DNA of 64,000 nt from Coturnix japonica (Eukaryota > Chordata > Aves > Galliformes > Phasianidae), in the NCBI RefSeq assembly GCF_001577835.2, contig NC_029516.1, forward strand, positions 49,015,766 to 49,079,765, given 5' to 3'. A model generated the notes under the pieces. It was not told the origin of the DNA. It saw only the letters and a list, made by a program, of their open reading frames with translations, and searched no databases. Made by a program: the position numbers and the translations under genes. Below, one piece after another: positions 38,401-50,100 of the stretch. Positions within the stretch are counted from its first letter, which is position 1, and each line of letters starts with the position of its first letter.

Positions 38401-40330
38401 TGCCTCTGGGCTAGGTTTGCCTTATTATCCTCAACACCTTGTTTCTGGCATTTTTTGTACAGTGTCTCACCAAAGGACTCACCACAAGGAACATTTTATG
38501 CACTGTAACATCCTCTCCTGCAAAATCTCCAGTCCATCTGGAGTCGTACAAGGCTCCGCAAGCAGAATGCATTTTGGATCCTGCTCTCCATGGCTGTTTG
38601 CCTGGCAGTGGCTCAAGCTTGGATCGAGCTCCCAGTCACCTTAGCCCCCTTGCTGCTCACCAACACGGGGTGGCCATGGCCTTCACAACACTTGACAAAC
38701 AGGTCTGAAACCAGCCAGCAGGTTTGGAGGGGGCACAGGGAAAGCAAGGAGATGTGCGTACCTGCACAGAGTGGTGATGTGACTGGAAAGGGACAAGACA
38801 GTTATCAAAGAAATCCAGCTGCAAGATTGCCCAGGGAGCACTGCAGGTGGGCTATGCATTCCCAAGGGAAGAGACCAAAACCAATTCGAGACCATGATGT
38901 ATTCTGAGGAAATCCCTTTGCACAGTCCTTCTGTTCACACACACAAGAACCAAGCAAAGCCACTTCCTATTCACCTGTGCCCAGCTGCTGATAGCACCTA
39001 ATAAGGTGCCATCTTGGCCCCAAGCCTGACATGCATTAAGGTATTTATTAGTTTCTTTTTCATGTGGGTCTTCTGGTGTTTCATGAAGGCTACACTCACA
39101 CTTGAACCTCTCCTTCCCCTCTCCCTGCCTCCTTTAGTTAAATTTGAGGTGTTCTGATACCTCTGAGAAGTCAACAGCAAGAGATAACATTTGGCCTATT
39201 GTTTACCAGCTAGTGGAGGTGCTGCCTAAAAAGCTTTAAGGCAAAGACCTGCAGGCAACTGGTGCAGAGCACAGATATATATAGTCCTATAGGTCCCCAT
39301 AACATGAATAATACCAGTGGTGGCAGCAGGGCTGGCTGCCCAGACTTAAAGGTGAGACACCTAACTGAAGAGCTCTGGGTGACAGCAAGCCCACCAGACC
39401 CTACAGTCTGTCTCTTCAATGCCGAATTGTGTGCATAAAATACTATTTTTTGTTCTGTAGCTACACTAAAGGGGTTACACACCTTCTTCCCACAGATGTA
39501 TACAGTGGCAATCAGCCCCTGGCTCTTGGTGGTTCCTGAGGTCACCAGACCCCTCTTGAACAGTCTGTGAATGGTAATTAAACAAAGCAAGGCTATGAGC
39601 TCATCAGCCGCTATCCTGGGCTTGCACCTCCCCTGGAAAATTGTAGTGATCTGCAAGTCAGAAATTACAGAAAACATCTGTGCTGGCCCCAGCACAAGCC
39701 TCCCCTCAGCCTTCCTCTGAGCTGCTCAGCAGCATGACTGTAAATTGTCCCACTGGATTTTCCAGGCCTCCACAGCCACGTGAGGTATGGGCACTGAAGC
39801 CGTCCATGGTCATGATCTTGCCAGCAACACACAGAGGGGATCATCTTGCATCTGACCGTACTTCCCTACATCCCCCATGCAGGGATTAGGGAGCTGCTGC
39901 ATAACTCATTGGCCTTGGCCATTATACACCATCTCTGGGCTATCTCCAGCACTGTTGTTTTCCAAATCATGGATATAGACGGGCCACAGGTCTTCCAGGA
40001 ACCTGTTGGACATTGTCCTTTGGATAACATTCTCCAACAGCTGTTACTGTGCAGACACTACTGAGATACCGACAGTCAAGCTATAAGCACTGCACCAATT
40101 TTACCACTACTTTTTCTCCTAATGTCACATTTTACTTAAGCAGAAGCCTGGAGTCTAGTCAGCATTATTACATCAGCCTTTAACCCAGCAGGAAGCTATG
40201 CTTCAGGAGAACTTTTCTTTGCAAAATCGTATCAGCTGGCACTGATAAACGTCTAGGTTGACTTCCCAAAGTCAAAGCAGGGCAGCATCAGAGAAATCAG
40301 AGAATGGGTGAGCAGCTTTTTCTGATCTTA
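35421..40330. other. Intergenic sequence
   Basis: Mostly single-copy. It contains the TTTTA repeat at 38.35 kb. A 161-codon minus-strand open frame (39210-39695) has no recognisable similarity; an open frame of that length is expected by chance once or more in a window this size. Confidence 0.55.
38351..38385. repeat. (TTTTA)7 microsatellite
   Basis: Seven uninterrupted TTTTA units with ragged T-rich edges on both sides. Confidence 0.97.
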
Positions 40331-40459
40331 TCACAGAATGGCTTGGATTAGAAGGGACCTTAAAACCCAGTCAGTTTGCCACCCACTGGGTCAGGCTTCC
40401 CAGGGCCCCATCAAACATGGCCTTGGGCACCTCCAAGAATGGTCTTGGGAACAGCCTCT
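40331..40459 (-). mobile_element. CR1 LINE 3' fragment interrupted by a pentanucleotide repeat
   Basis: TATCACAGAATGGCTTGGAT starts a reverse-oriented CR1 tail that continues through GAAGGGACCTTAAAACCC and CCAGGGCCCCATCAAACATG. CR1 similarity stops where the TTCCC array begins, at the point where CR1 would normally read on into its CACAGCTTCTCTGGGCAG segment. Confidence 0.9.
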
Positions 40460-40559
40460 TTCCCTTCCCTTCCCTTCCCTTCCCTTCCCTTCCCTTCCCT
40501 TCCCTTCCCTTCCCTTCCCTTCCCTTCCCTTCCCTTCCCTTCCCTTCCCTTCCCTTCCC
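40460..40559. repeat. (TTCCC)20 pentanucleotide array
   Basis: Exactly 100 bp of uninterrupted TTCCC units (GGGAA on the other strand), next to and probably grown inside a CR1 copy. Perfect unit identity suggests recent expansion and likely length polymorphism. Confidence 0.98.
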
Positions 40560-41133
40560 AGAAAAAACAAATCCAAATTGCTCATCCCACAGACACACAC
40601 CCTCTGGGAGGTATTGATGTGTGCTGGTGCAAGGGTTTTACCAAGAGAAATCTAGCGGGAATAGTAAAAATTACAGCCTTTTAAAACTCTCCCAAACAAT
40701 TACAGAAGGAAATGAGAATGTTCTGTGCCATTTTAATGTCCTGTTGTTCTAGTAAAGTTTGACATGACTGCTTTGTTTAATTCCAGGATTTTTTTTTTCT
40801 CTTTTTCTGATTTCATCTTGTCTTTGCTTATTTTTCTTTCCTCCCATTCTTAGAGAATTTGCGGAGATTAGAAAGAACACACACATAAAAAGACCTTGGA
40901 AACTGAGAAAACAAATAACTCTATTTCTCATTTGATTACCTCTTCCAGATTTGTTCTTTTTTCTTAATGGGAACGACCAACCAGGTAAAAAGGAGGCGCT
41001 GAATGGTAGAAAAATAAAAGGAGGACTGAAATGGCAGAATTAAGAATGTAAAGTAGAAGAGAAGAAGGTTCTCAATATCAGGGAACTCCACTCCATTCTG
41101 CACATACCCTCCAACTGCAGAAGAAGAGATTAG

Positions 41134-41420
41134 ATTCACAGAACCAATAAGGTTGGAAAAGACCTCTAAGATCACCTGGTCCAACCACCAGCCCATCCCC
41201 ACCATACCCACTGACCATGTCCCTCAGTGCCACATCCACACGGTTCTGGAACACCTCCAGGGACGGTGACTGCACCACCTCCCTGGGCAGCCTGTGCCAC
41301 TGCAGCACAGCTCTTACTGAGAAGAAATTTTCCCCAATATCCAACCTGAACACCTCCTGGTGCAACTCAAGGCCTCTTGTCCTATTGCCGTTATCTGGGA
41401 GAAGAGGCTGACTCCCACAG
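41134..41420 (-). mobile_element. CR1 LINE 3' fragment
   Basis: ATTCACAGAACCAATAAGGT then TTGGAAAAGACCTCTAAGAT starts a reverse-oriented CR1 tail. The usual CR1 text follows (CAGCCCATCCCCACCATACC, CATGTCCCTCAGTGCCACAT, CTGGGAGAAGAGGCTGACTC). It is 5'-truncated. Confidence 0.94.
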
Positions 41421-41869
41421 GTTATCTGCAGGCTGACCAGCTTTCCTGGCCTTACCTGCTGCCAAGACTTTCCCAGAAAACTTCTTAGCAGGCCCAAAAG
41501 AAGCAGGAGGTGTCTGGATGCCAAGTTCTCCTGCAGGAGCTGCAGCAGTACCAATGCATACTCTCTGTGTGCCTCTAGGAAACACCAGACAAAGAGGTTG
41601 CACTGGCAGGTTCCTGTATCCCACCCAGACATGGAAGGAAATCCTCCCTCAGGCCCCTCTTCCTGTTTACATAGACCAGTGCACCCCAAACTTCACCAAG
41701 ACCACTAGAAATGAGACGCAGGGGATGCAGAGCAGGAGGGGAGCTCAGCCCCCAAAGGAACAACCATCACCTTGCAGGCTTGCAGGCCGTCGTGTCCCTG
41801 TCATATTTATTTGTTACGAATAATCACCGCTTCCCTCTCCTCTCCCCTCCAGCCCACTCCCCCAAAAGG

Positions 41870-42720
41870 CAGCAGCATGTAACAGTTTGTTGTCACATCT
41901 CAATTAAACTGTAGGCCCTCCGCCTGCCGGCGATAATGCACTTCAGATAATTCGTTGATGCAATATATTTTCCAGCATAGGCTTTTGTTTTCTTGCTTGG
42001 CCGCTCACCCTCTTTTCTGTGGTCAGTTTTGCTCATTTCTCTTGTAAGCTGTCTAGAGGCAGAGAAAAGGCTTTCAGTTTTAAGCAGTTTCCTTTTCAGG
42101 CTCCCTTTATTGAATTCCAACCTCCATTTTTTTTTTTTTTTTTTTAAGCATAGGGACATCATTTATCTTGGACTTTAAGTTGCAGGGGCCTTCAAGGGGC
42201 TTCTTTTTTTCTTTCCCAGCTGCATTTGTTGACACACAGTCAATCTGTTTTTTGCCTTCATTCCCCCTCTTCCCCCCAGCAGGCCATAAAGTATCGACAG
42301 CTGTGCCCTTTATTAGCATAGCCATTTTAAGCACAACAAGGGGGAAGAGACTAAATATATTACAGCCATTACCTCTGTCAAAAAGTGACAATTTTAAAAC
42401 ATTTTAGCTTTTCACTGGGAAAGCCGGCGGCACAAAAGAAAGTGCTATAATTTTATTGTAAATGCTTTTTAAATATGGGTCACTTGGCCATCACCAGTGG
42501 AAAGGATGGAAAAGTTCAAAGCTTGAGAACAGTTCAGGCAGATAGCAGAATTGGTGGGGATTTTTTGTTTAAGCCTCGTCTTTCTAATATGCTAATTGGG
42601 GCAAAAATACAGCAGTGAGAAGCATGCAAAATAAGACCTCGTTCCTGGTGGTTTTGTTTTCCCTACAGCTCCGTTCATGCTTTTCCCATCTACTTATAAG
42701 TGTGTTTTACAACTTGGATG
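41870..42720. promoter_or_regulatory. Candidate conserved non-coding element
   Basis: Repeat-free intergenic DNA with many ATTA/TAAT, TTTATTG and ATTAGCAT-like homeodomain or POU motifs and a run of 19 T at 42127-42145. The composition resembles vertebrate developmental enhancers, but no alignment supports it here. Confidence 0.22.
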
Positions 42721-45700
42721 GGAATTATCCACCCCAACAGGGTGTTATATGAACGTTTGGGGACTGGGAAATCAGGAGGGAACACGGGCAGCCACCGCTC
42801 TTCACAGAGACTAAAAAATAAACAAACGCTTGTTTTCTCAATCAGCTGCAGAAGCATGATGTACAGCACTGTGATGGACGTACAGCACTGTGATTTACTG
42901 GGCAAAGGCATCTCTTGAGCATAACATAACCCCCTAATCCTTAGAATTCCAGTAGCTTAGGCTCAGGCTTGGATTCTGAAAGACACCCTTAGGTTTGCTG
43001 GGTTTTGCACAGCAGAAACTTGTATTTTTAAGCTCTCAGAATTAGGAATTAGCCTTTTTTGGGGGATAGAGCAGGACTAATGCCCGTACCCAGCATCTGT
43101 TAGCAGCTCTTAAAGGTAAAAGAAGGTTTACAGATACCCTGAAACATGTGGATCTGGGCTGCTTTTGTCTGAGTTTGTAATGGGTTTATCAGGCCCAGAG
43201 GAAGGGGCAATCTCAGCAGGGTTTATTTTACACAGCATCGCCTTCCTCTCCCTTTCAGACATCTGCAGAGAACTTGCATGCCTTTTCTTTCTCTTACCTG
43301 TACCATCATTACAATTTCATTTTGCCTCTTGCATCTCAGAACACGTGCAAAACTTGGCTCACAACGAGGCAAGTTGTTAAACAGGCTCCCCAAAGCAAAT
43401 AGGCTTCCTTCTCCAAAGGATCTATTTAAGCAGAAGCCCCTGAAATCCTGCACAGGCATGCGGTACCTATCAGCATTGTGATGATCCATCCATGTCACAG
43501 CAGCTCCCAGAGGCCCATATCCCACTACATAAGCACTCTCCAAATTTGCCACAGAGCAAGTGAGCATCCTGCTCTGGGAAGCATGCGCTCCACAGCAAAG
43601 GGGAAGCAGGAAGGAATGCTCACCACCCATCTTCTGGCAACAAATTTAGCAGCTAAATGCAACCAGCTGGTCTCCCCAGGCTCCCTCTGTAGTCAAGGGA
43701 GGGAAAGCAAAGCTCCTGCAGAGGGTCATTCAGTGCACCCAAATTAGCCTAACTCTGAATTGTCCTCTCTCTCATCCGTGACTGCAGAAGGAGTTTGAAG
43801 AGGCTGCCCGGATAATTTAGCCAGCTAAGTTGGGTGGTCTGAATAATTCCTTCCCCACCAACCTCTAAAAGCCTGCCTAGGTACCCCACAGAGATCGGCA
43901 TGCTGGTGAAGGAACATCAGCAATTCAGTGCCTGCACTAGAGAAAGCTGAGGTGCTCCATCAGCACTCCTGGATGCTGAAGGCTCCAGCTGGGCTGGGGA
44001 GTGGGCGTAAGCTACGTGATACCAGGTGCTGCTGATGGACCAGCTGTGGCCATGGTCTGCTTTGGGAGACATAGAGACATTGCTGCCCATGCCTTCCTCC
44101 TGGCTGCAGGCAGGAGAGGGGCAGTGCGGCCTGTGGGGCCACAGGACAGGGCCTGACCTGCCCTCAGGTTGCTTCCTGGCACCATGCAGGGTCCCGGCCT
44201 GCTGGGCCTTACACCAGAGCCAGTCTGCAAGCCTAAGTTTAGCCAGCTGAGCATAGGCTGACAAGACAGAAGGACATCTCTTCCTCCCAGCAGGTCCACT
44301 CTAAGATGCACCTCTGTACCATCACTAAATCATCATTTTTACACATCCAGAGAAGAATCCAGCTTGGGCTGCTGGCTGTTTAACTTGCTGCTCATCAAAG
44401 ACCTGTAAAGTCTGGCTTTCAGCTGTTTGAACAGTCTCTTCACAGCCGGCCTGATGAAGGCGCGGGGCTTTATTAGCTGTTGTGCAGCAATATGGTGAAG
44501 GACAATGTTGTGGAATGCTCCTACAGGAGAGTCGGGTTTTCATGTCCCTTCCTTTTCAGACTGAGATGCTTGGCAACCAACTGCTACGACAGCACGCTTC
44601 ACCGTAACATACTCTTCCTTAAAGCCACCTCAGACATTTCACACTGTTAGGGGAAAACTGGTGCTTGAAGGACCATAAGGGAACCATACTCCTGCCTAGT
44701 CGCTCTCCCCATACACACACCTTTTTTGGCAGGGAAGAAATCCCTACACAAAGGCTGGAAAACCTATTATAGGCCGTGTATAGAAATGTGCATTGAAAGC
44801 AGCCAACGCTCTGGTAATTTTCTCACAACGTTTTTGAGAAGACTGTAAGCGTCCTCTTTTTCCTGGAAACCATGTCTGGGGCACATCACATTTCAGTTAG
44901 AGGCAGCAATACCTGCCAGGAAGTTTTCATTAACATTTCAACTAATAAGGCCGAGTTGTTTCGCAAAAGAGCAAAGTATTCGGACAAATTTCAGCCATTT
45001 CCTATCGCCTGTTGTTTCATAACTCTATTTAGTAGGAAACAAAGAAAAGCACAACTTCCAAATCATTGGTGAGCCTTAATGGGAACCACGTTATTTCTGA
45101 GTGTTGGTGCCAAGAAGAAGATGGAAGTGCAAGTTTTTGTGTCTGGGATGGCCTGTGAAGGGCTTCTTGAGAATGGAAGGTACCACTCACCCCAATGCAA
45201 GCCTACAGTGTAGCAACCGGATGGAACCTCAAGAGAGGGAGTTCCCAAGTCTCACTGAACTTTGACAGCTCCTGCTCTTGGGCTCTGCACTCACAGTGAT
45301 GGGCTGGGAACCAGACTACGGGGCTATGGCAGCAGAGGTTGGGCAGTGCATTGAGGGAACAAGAGGGAGAAAAGGGCAGGTGCAAAAGGACAGTCCAACA
45401 CCTTCAACTCCATGGAACAGGATACAGTTTAAAAACACAGCTCACATAGAGGCATCCTCACTACAGGCAGCCCAGATTGCACAGTTGGGCTGTGGGATGC
45501 AGGCAGAACATTCAATACCCGGTCTTCATGTTCTTATTGAAAAACCTGATACAAACATGTATTTTTCAAGGCAAACCAAACAGAGGAACTGCTTAATGCA
45601 TCTACTGTTACGCTGTTCAAAATGCCAAGAGGCAGATCACAAGAGCCTCTTGCCATATCATTTACTTCTCCAGTCCCATGAACCAACAGCTGATACCACG

Positions 45701-46330
45701 AAAGGACCGAAACCTCCATTAACAGACATAGTTAAGTTCTGCCTTTCAGCAAAAATATCACAAGCACTTTGCACTTGCGGTGCCATTTCATGTTAAGGGT
45801 TAGCAGATCTGTGCAAGCTTCTCATACAGGAAAACAAAACCTGGTTTTGGCTTCATTGAAACTCCTTCCTTCGACAGGCCTCCAAAAACCACCTCCTTTA
45901 GCACAGGGTACCAGCATCAAGTCAAAGGAAACAAAAACAAACTGGAAAACCATCATCAACGTCCAGAGGTTCTCAAGATACAACGTGCACATTTCTGAGC
46001 TAGAAGAAGGAATTACAATCTGAAACACAGATTATTCTTCAGAGACTTCCTATCAGGAGAAACAGATACAGAAACCAAACAGGCAGAGGCAACGACAGTG
46101 CGGCACAATTACAACTTTAATCTTTTATCTTTGAAGAGTACAGAGTTGAAAATTACACTTCCTAATCCTCCCCTAAAAAGGGAGCTATTTCTTTGTTAGT
46201 AGCTTGACTTCCCTTCAAGTGAAGCGCTCCCATTAGGCCCCAATTGCATAAAACACTCACACTTGCACTTCTCTTCGCTCCTATTCACAGCAACATTTAA
46301 GTGTATATACTTGAATGCTGTTTTGAATAG
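42721..46330. other. Intergenic sequence downstream of RIC8B
   Basis: Single-copy DNA without a gene I recognise. Open frames such as 45278-45796 (plus) show no known domain. Confidence 0.55.
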
Positions 46331-46337
46331 GGATGTT

Positions 46338-46781
46338 TTTATTTAACCAGAGCTGGGGGGTGGTGCGGTGGTAATACTTGTGTGGTCTTAGCGTGGAGGG
46401 GGGAGGACAGACAACATACATCATCTTGTTCCCAATTTAAAGGCAGTTTTAGCAGCAGTCAGTGACTGACACATGGGTAAAATCTTAAGCAGCAGCTTAA
46501 CCACAGACGTGTGTAGTGGTAAGAAATCCCACAACATGTAAAAGGGGAAGCTCTGAAGTCACTGCTGAATGCCAGCTAAAGCAGCGCTACAAGGTCGGTT
46601 CAACTTCTAAATTTTCCTTCTGATGCTCCTAATGCCATGAAGCAAATTTGCTTCTTTAATTAGAATTATACAAAGGCAAAGAGAGATCAGGAAGACAATA
46701 CAAAAATGTATAAAGAACAGGAAAATCTACAGACTTTGGAAAACAGGATTCTGGAAAAAATCAAAACGTTCACTTTTTATT
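46338..46781 (-). terminator. RIC8B: Candidate RIC8B polyadenylation signals
   Basis: AATAAA occurs on the minus strand at 46776-46781 (about 260 nt past the stop) and again at 46338-46343 (about 700 nt past the stop). Either could end the RIC8B mRNA. Confidence 0.4.
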
Positions 46782-47041
46782 TGTTGTTGTAGGATTTCAC
46801 TTTTCTATCCCTTTGAAATGCATTTAGTCTTAAATTAATAAAGATCAAACGAACACACGTTCTTTGAACAGACATGATAAAAACGCAGACATTACAACAC
46901 AGGATCCATCATTTAAATATCCCAGTAAGTGAAAGGTTAAAGTGGCGCTGGCTGACGTGAGGGTAAAACGCTCTGATAAAAAGATGCCGCGGCTCTAAGG
47001 AAAATGCGGACTAGAGAATTGAGAGCGAAGCAGGTGATGCT

Positions 47042-47153
47042 TTAGTCTGAATCTGAACTGTCTTGCTTATTGGTATGGTACTGACTGACTGCTTCTTCCA
47101 AAGGAGCCATTGTACCATCCGGCCGCACTCCCATTGGCTTTATAAGCTCATCT
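47042..47153 (-). CDS. RIC8B: RIC8B exon 10, terminal coding part
   Basis: Acceptor CTCTTACAG|AGATGAGC; it encodes [20 protein letters not shown] and then [16 protein letters not shown], with TAA at 47042-47044. It can join either exon 9 (giving Arg-Asp) or exon 8 (giving Lys-Asp) in frame. Confidence 0.96.
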
Positions 47154-50100
47154 CTGTAAGAGATTGAAAAAAAAAGAATATACATTAGCATATGTACACA
47201 TATCAATTCACATGCGTATAGTACAATCGCATACAGTATATGCTTTAGTACATAATAAGCCTTTAAAAGGAAGTTATTTCTGCTGAAGCCTTCTGTTTTG
47301 AAGGAAGAGGAATAAAAACCCTTCCAAAATAGGTGGGAGGGGAAGAGCGGGACAGATAAAGACCTCATTCATGTAGGCCAAACCTCCTTAGCCAATTAAA
47401 GACACCATGAAAAGTCAGTGCCTAATGGGCTGAAGGCAAGGAACAGGTTCGCCATTTCAAATACACAAAGTAGCTTTTCTCCTGAGAGTTCTCGGCCAGC
47501 CATCCCCACCTACAGTTCCACCTGCCATTCTGGCCAATAAATGCATGTACAATTAAAATAATGATGCGACGCACATTCCTCTTGCTGCAGGAAGTAACTC
47601 TGTGAAGAGGGCAGACTGCCCACACCACTACCCCACTACCAGGGCTGTGTAAGTACTTGTTGATTCATTTTCGAAAGCTGACTGATTCTAATACTACTGC
47701 TTTTGTTTGCGGCAGTTTAATTACAGGATTGACAGCCATTTTAATCTCTTCAAAGCTCTAAAGGCCTCTCAAAGCTAATCCAATTATATCTACTCCACAA
47801 GCTACAGCCTCATCTAAGAGATGATTAATTATTGATTAAGCCAATCAAAAAGTATTAGCAAAGATTTATTTAATCCTTACTTTTTTATCACCTCATTGAT
47901 ATGTGGATTATGGCAAAATCTGTGAGGGCAAAGATAACGTTTGGATTTTCTCCTGGAGGAAAAAATAAAAAGGGGGGTGGGGGTGGGGAGAATACCTCAA
48001 AATATTCAGGAGTCACCTTAAACAAAGGAGCGGAGGTTTGATGTCAGGTTTGATGTCAATTACCCCTCACTTAAAAGGCAGCCCAGTAAAACTCAGGCGA
48101 TTTAACACAGTGGATGCCTTTCCCCTGCTCCCCCCAGGCCATGGACAGTAAAACCACACCACTCAGTGGGGAGGACAAAAGCATTTCACTAGATCTCTGC
48201 TGGTCTGCACTTCTACCTCTGAAAAGAAGGGGTAGAGATTGCTTGTATGCAGCTGGCAACCTAACCTTAACACAAGGATTGAAACAGAAGGCAAGGCAAC
48301 ATCTGAATTACATTGGCATGCATAAGATAGATACAGTACAGCAAAGCAGCAGTTCAAGTCTCTAAGAGTCCTTTTTCCTCAGGAAAAGAAATCCATCTAT
48401 TTGCATAGATGTTACCATCAGATACTGCAGATCTAAGCTCACAAATCACACCACCCGCAGCACCTCACAACATGAGAAACCGGCCCTGGAGGAACCTGTC
48501 TGGCTTGGCCAACCATGTCTGGGTGGGCAGCCAGAAGCCAGGGAAGGACATCTGTTAGGACCTTACCCTAATCCATCTCTAAACAGACATCTAAACAGAG
48601 CTGGCCTGCTGTACTTGAGGACTGAGAACTCCTCGTCCTAAAGTAGTACAGGCTATAGCATGCAGATTCTACCCAAATCGCTTCTCATGCCTCCTAAGAT
48701 GAGGGATCCTAAATTACTGTTTTAAAAAACACAATGCTTAGGTTGCAGCACTGCCTCCAGTAGTCATGGAACCATGTCACCTATCAGCCAGTTACCATTT
48801 GCTATTGGTAATGGCCAGCAGAGGATCAAAGGCACAGTGCAGAAAAAGGAACCCAAGAGGAATATTCCTGGTCAGAACGGCACTGCTACTGAAGGGCACA
48901 AACATGGGCTTAAGAATGAAAACCACTTGGAGAACATGGATCAGTTCTGCATAATCCCACAGCAGCTCTGATGTAACTTTCTAGCATCAATGTTGATAAG
49001 CGAAGTGAAAGCTGGAGAGCAAGTACCCACACAACTGACACACAGTAAAGGTGTGAATACCTAACCTCGTTCTCGTCTGCAATGTTTTTGCTGCAGAATA
49101 CATGCTGACTGCTCATTTCACAGTGTCTCATTATGAACTGTACTGCACTACATTTGAGTTCTGATCCTCTCCTCCAGGCTCAGTCTGAGTTGGGCTGAGC
49201 TCACATTTCATAAATTAACAAGGATGTTTATCAGCTGCCTTTCTGTGCCTGCACAAGCTTCCTGCTTTGCAAGTCCTTCAATGGGATTAAAGACTGTTGT
49301 TAAAAGTTTGCTATTCTTTCTACTGGATTAGTAGCTTGAACTCCATACACACCTCCTCAGACAAGGAAGGAAAACTGACCTGTATGAAGCAAGAGAGATG
49401 CTGGGCCACCACAGGAAGAGGTAGGAATTAATTGTTCAGAGCAGAAGGCAGGGACCAACCAATTTTTTTTTCCTAATCATGAGCTAGACCTAAAGTAGTG
49501 TAAACCATGACATTCCTTTCCTGGCTATGATTTGACTGCAGGATCTGAACACTGCACAAGACCACATGAGCTGACCCTTACCTGGTACAAATCACCTCAG
49601 CTCTACCAACCTCATCATGCTTCCCCTTTAGCGCTGGCTGCTCAGAGACCTCAGCTGAGCTCTGACAACATGGGGCAGCTGAGGATCTGTTTGCTGTTTA
49701 AGGTGAAATACAAGTGGCACAGTAATCCCACAGAACTGGCACGTACACTCTCTGAAGTAATTTCATTACTTAGACACTTCTGTAGGGCAGAAGAGAGATC
49801 AGCTCACCCCAGTAGGTGGCAGCACGAACACTTCCGCATCCACAAAGTCCTACCCAAGTACATAATAGGAATATTTACACAAGTTCGAACATCCTTATGT
49901 GACCTCCAGTACACTCAAATAACCCTTCCTGCAACATTCATTTTTCTAATGCAAACAAAGCATTCTATTGAAGCATACTTAGAAACACACCATAATTAAA
50001 CAGTTGGTAAAATGCATTCTCTTCTTCCACTTGCAGATCTCCCAAGAGTCCCTTCAAATGTATCTATACAAGGTCTAGCTTCCTGTTTGCCATTTAGCTT

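Noticed and set aside
39210-39695. 161-codon minus-strand open frame in the intergenic region, considered as a decayed gene or transposase
   Set aside because: Read-through of flanking frames gave no recognisable family motif. Its length is within chance expectation.
45278-45796. 172-codon plus-strand open frame downstream of RIC8B
   Set aside because: No recognisable similarity and no gene context; within chance expectation.
49532-49999. 155-codon plus-strand open frame in RIC8B intron 9
   Set aside because: No domain, opposite strand to the host gene, no promoter or splice evidence; chance frame.
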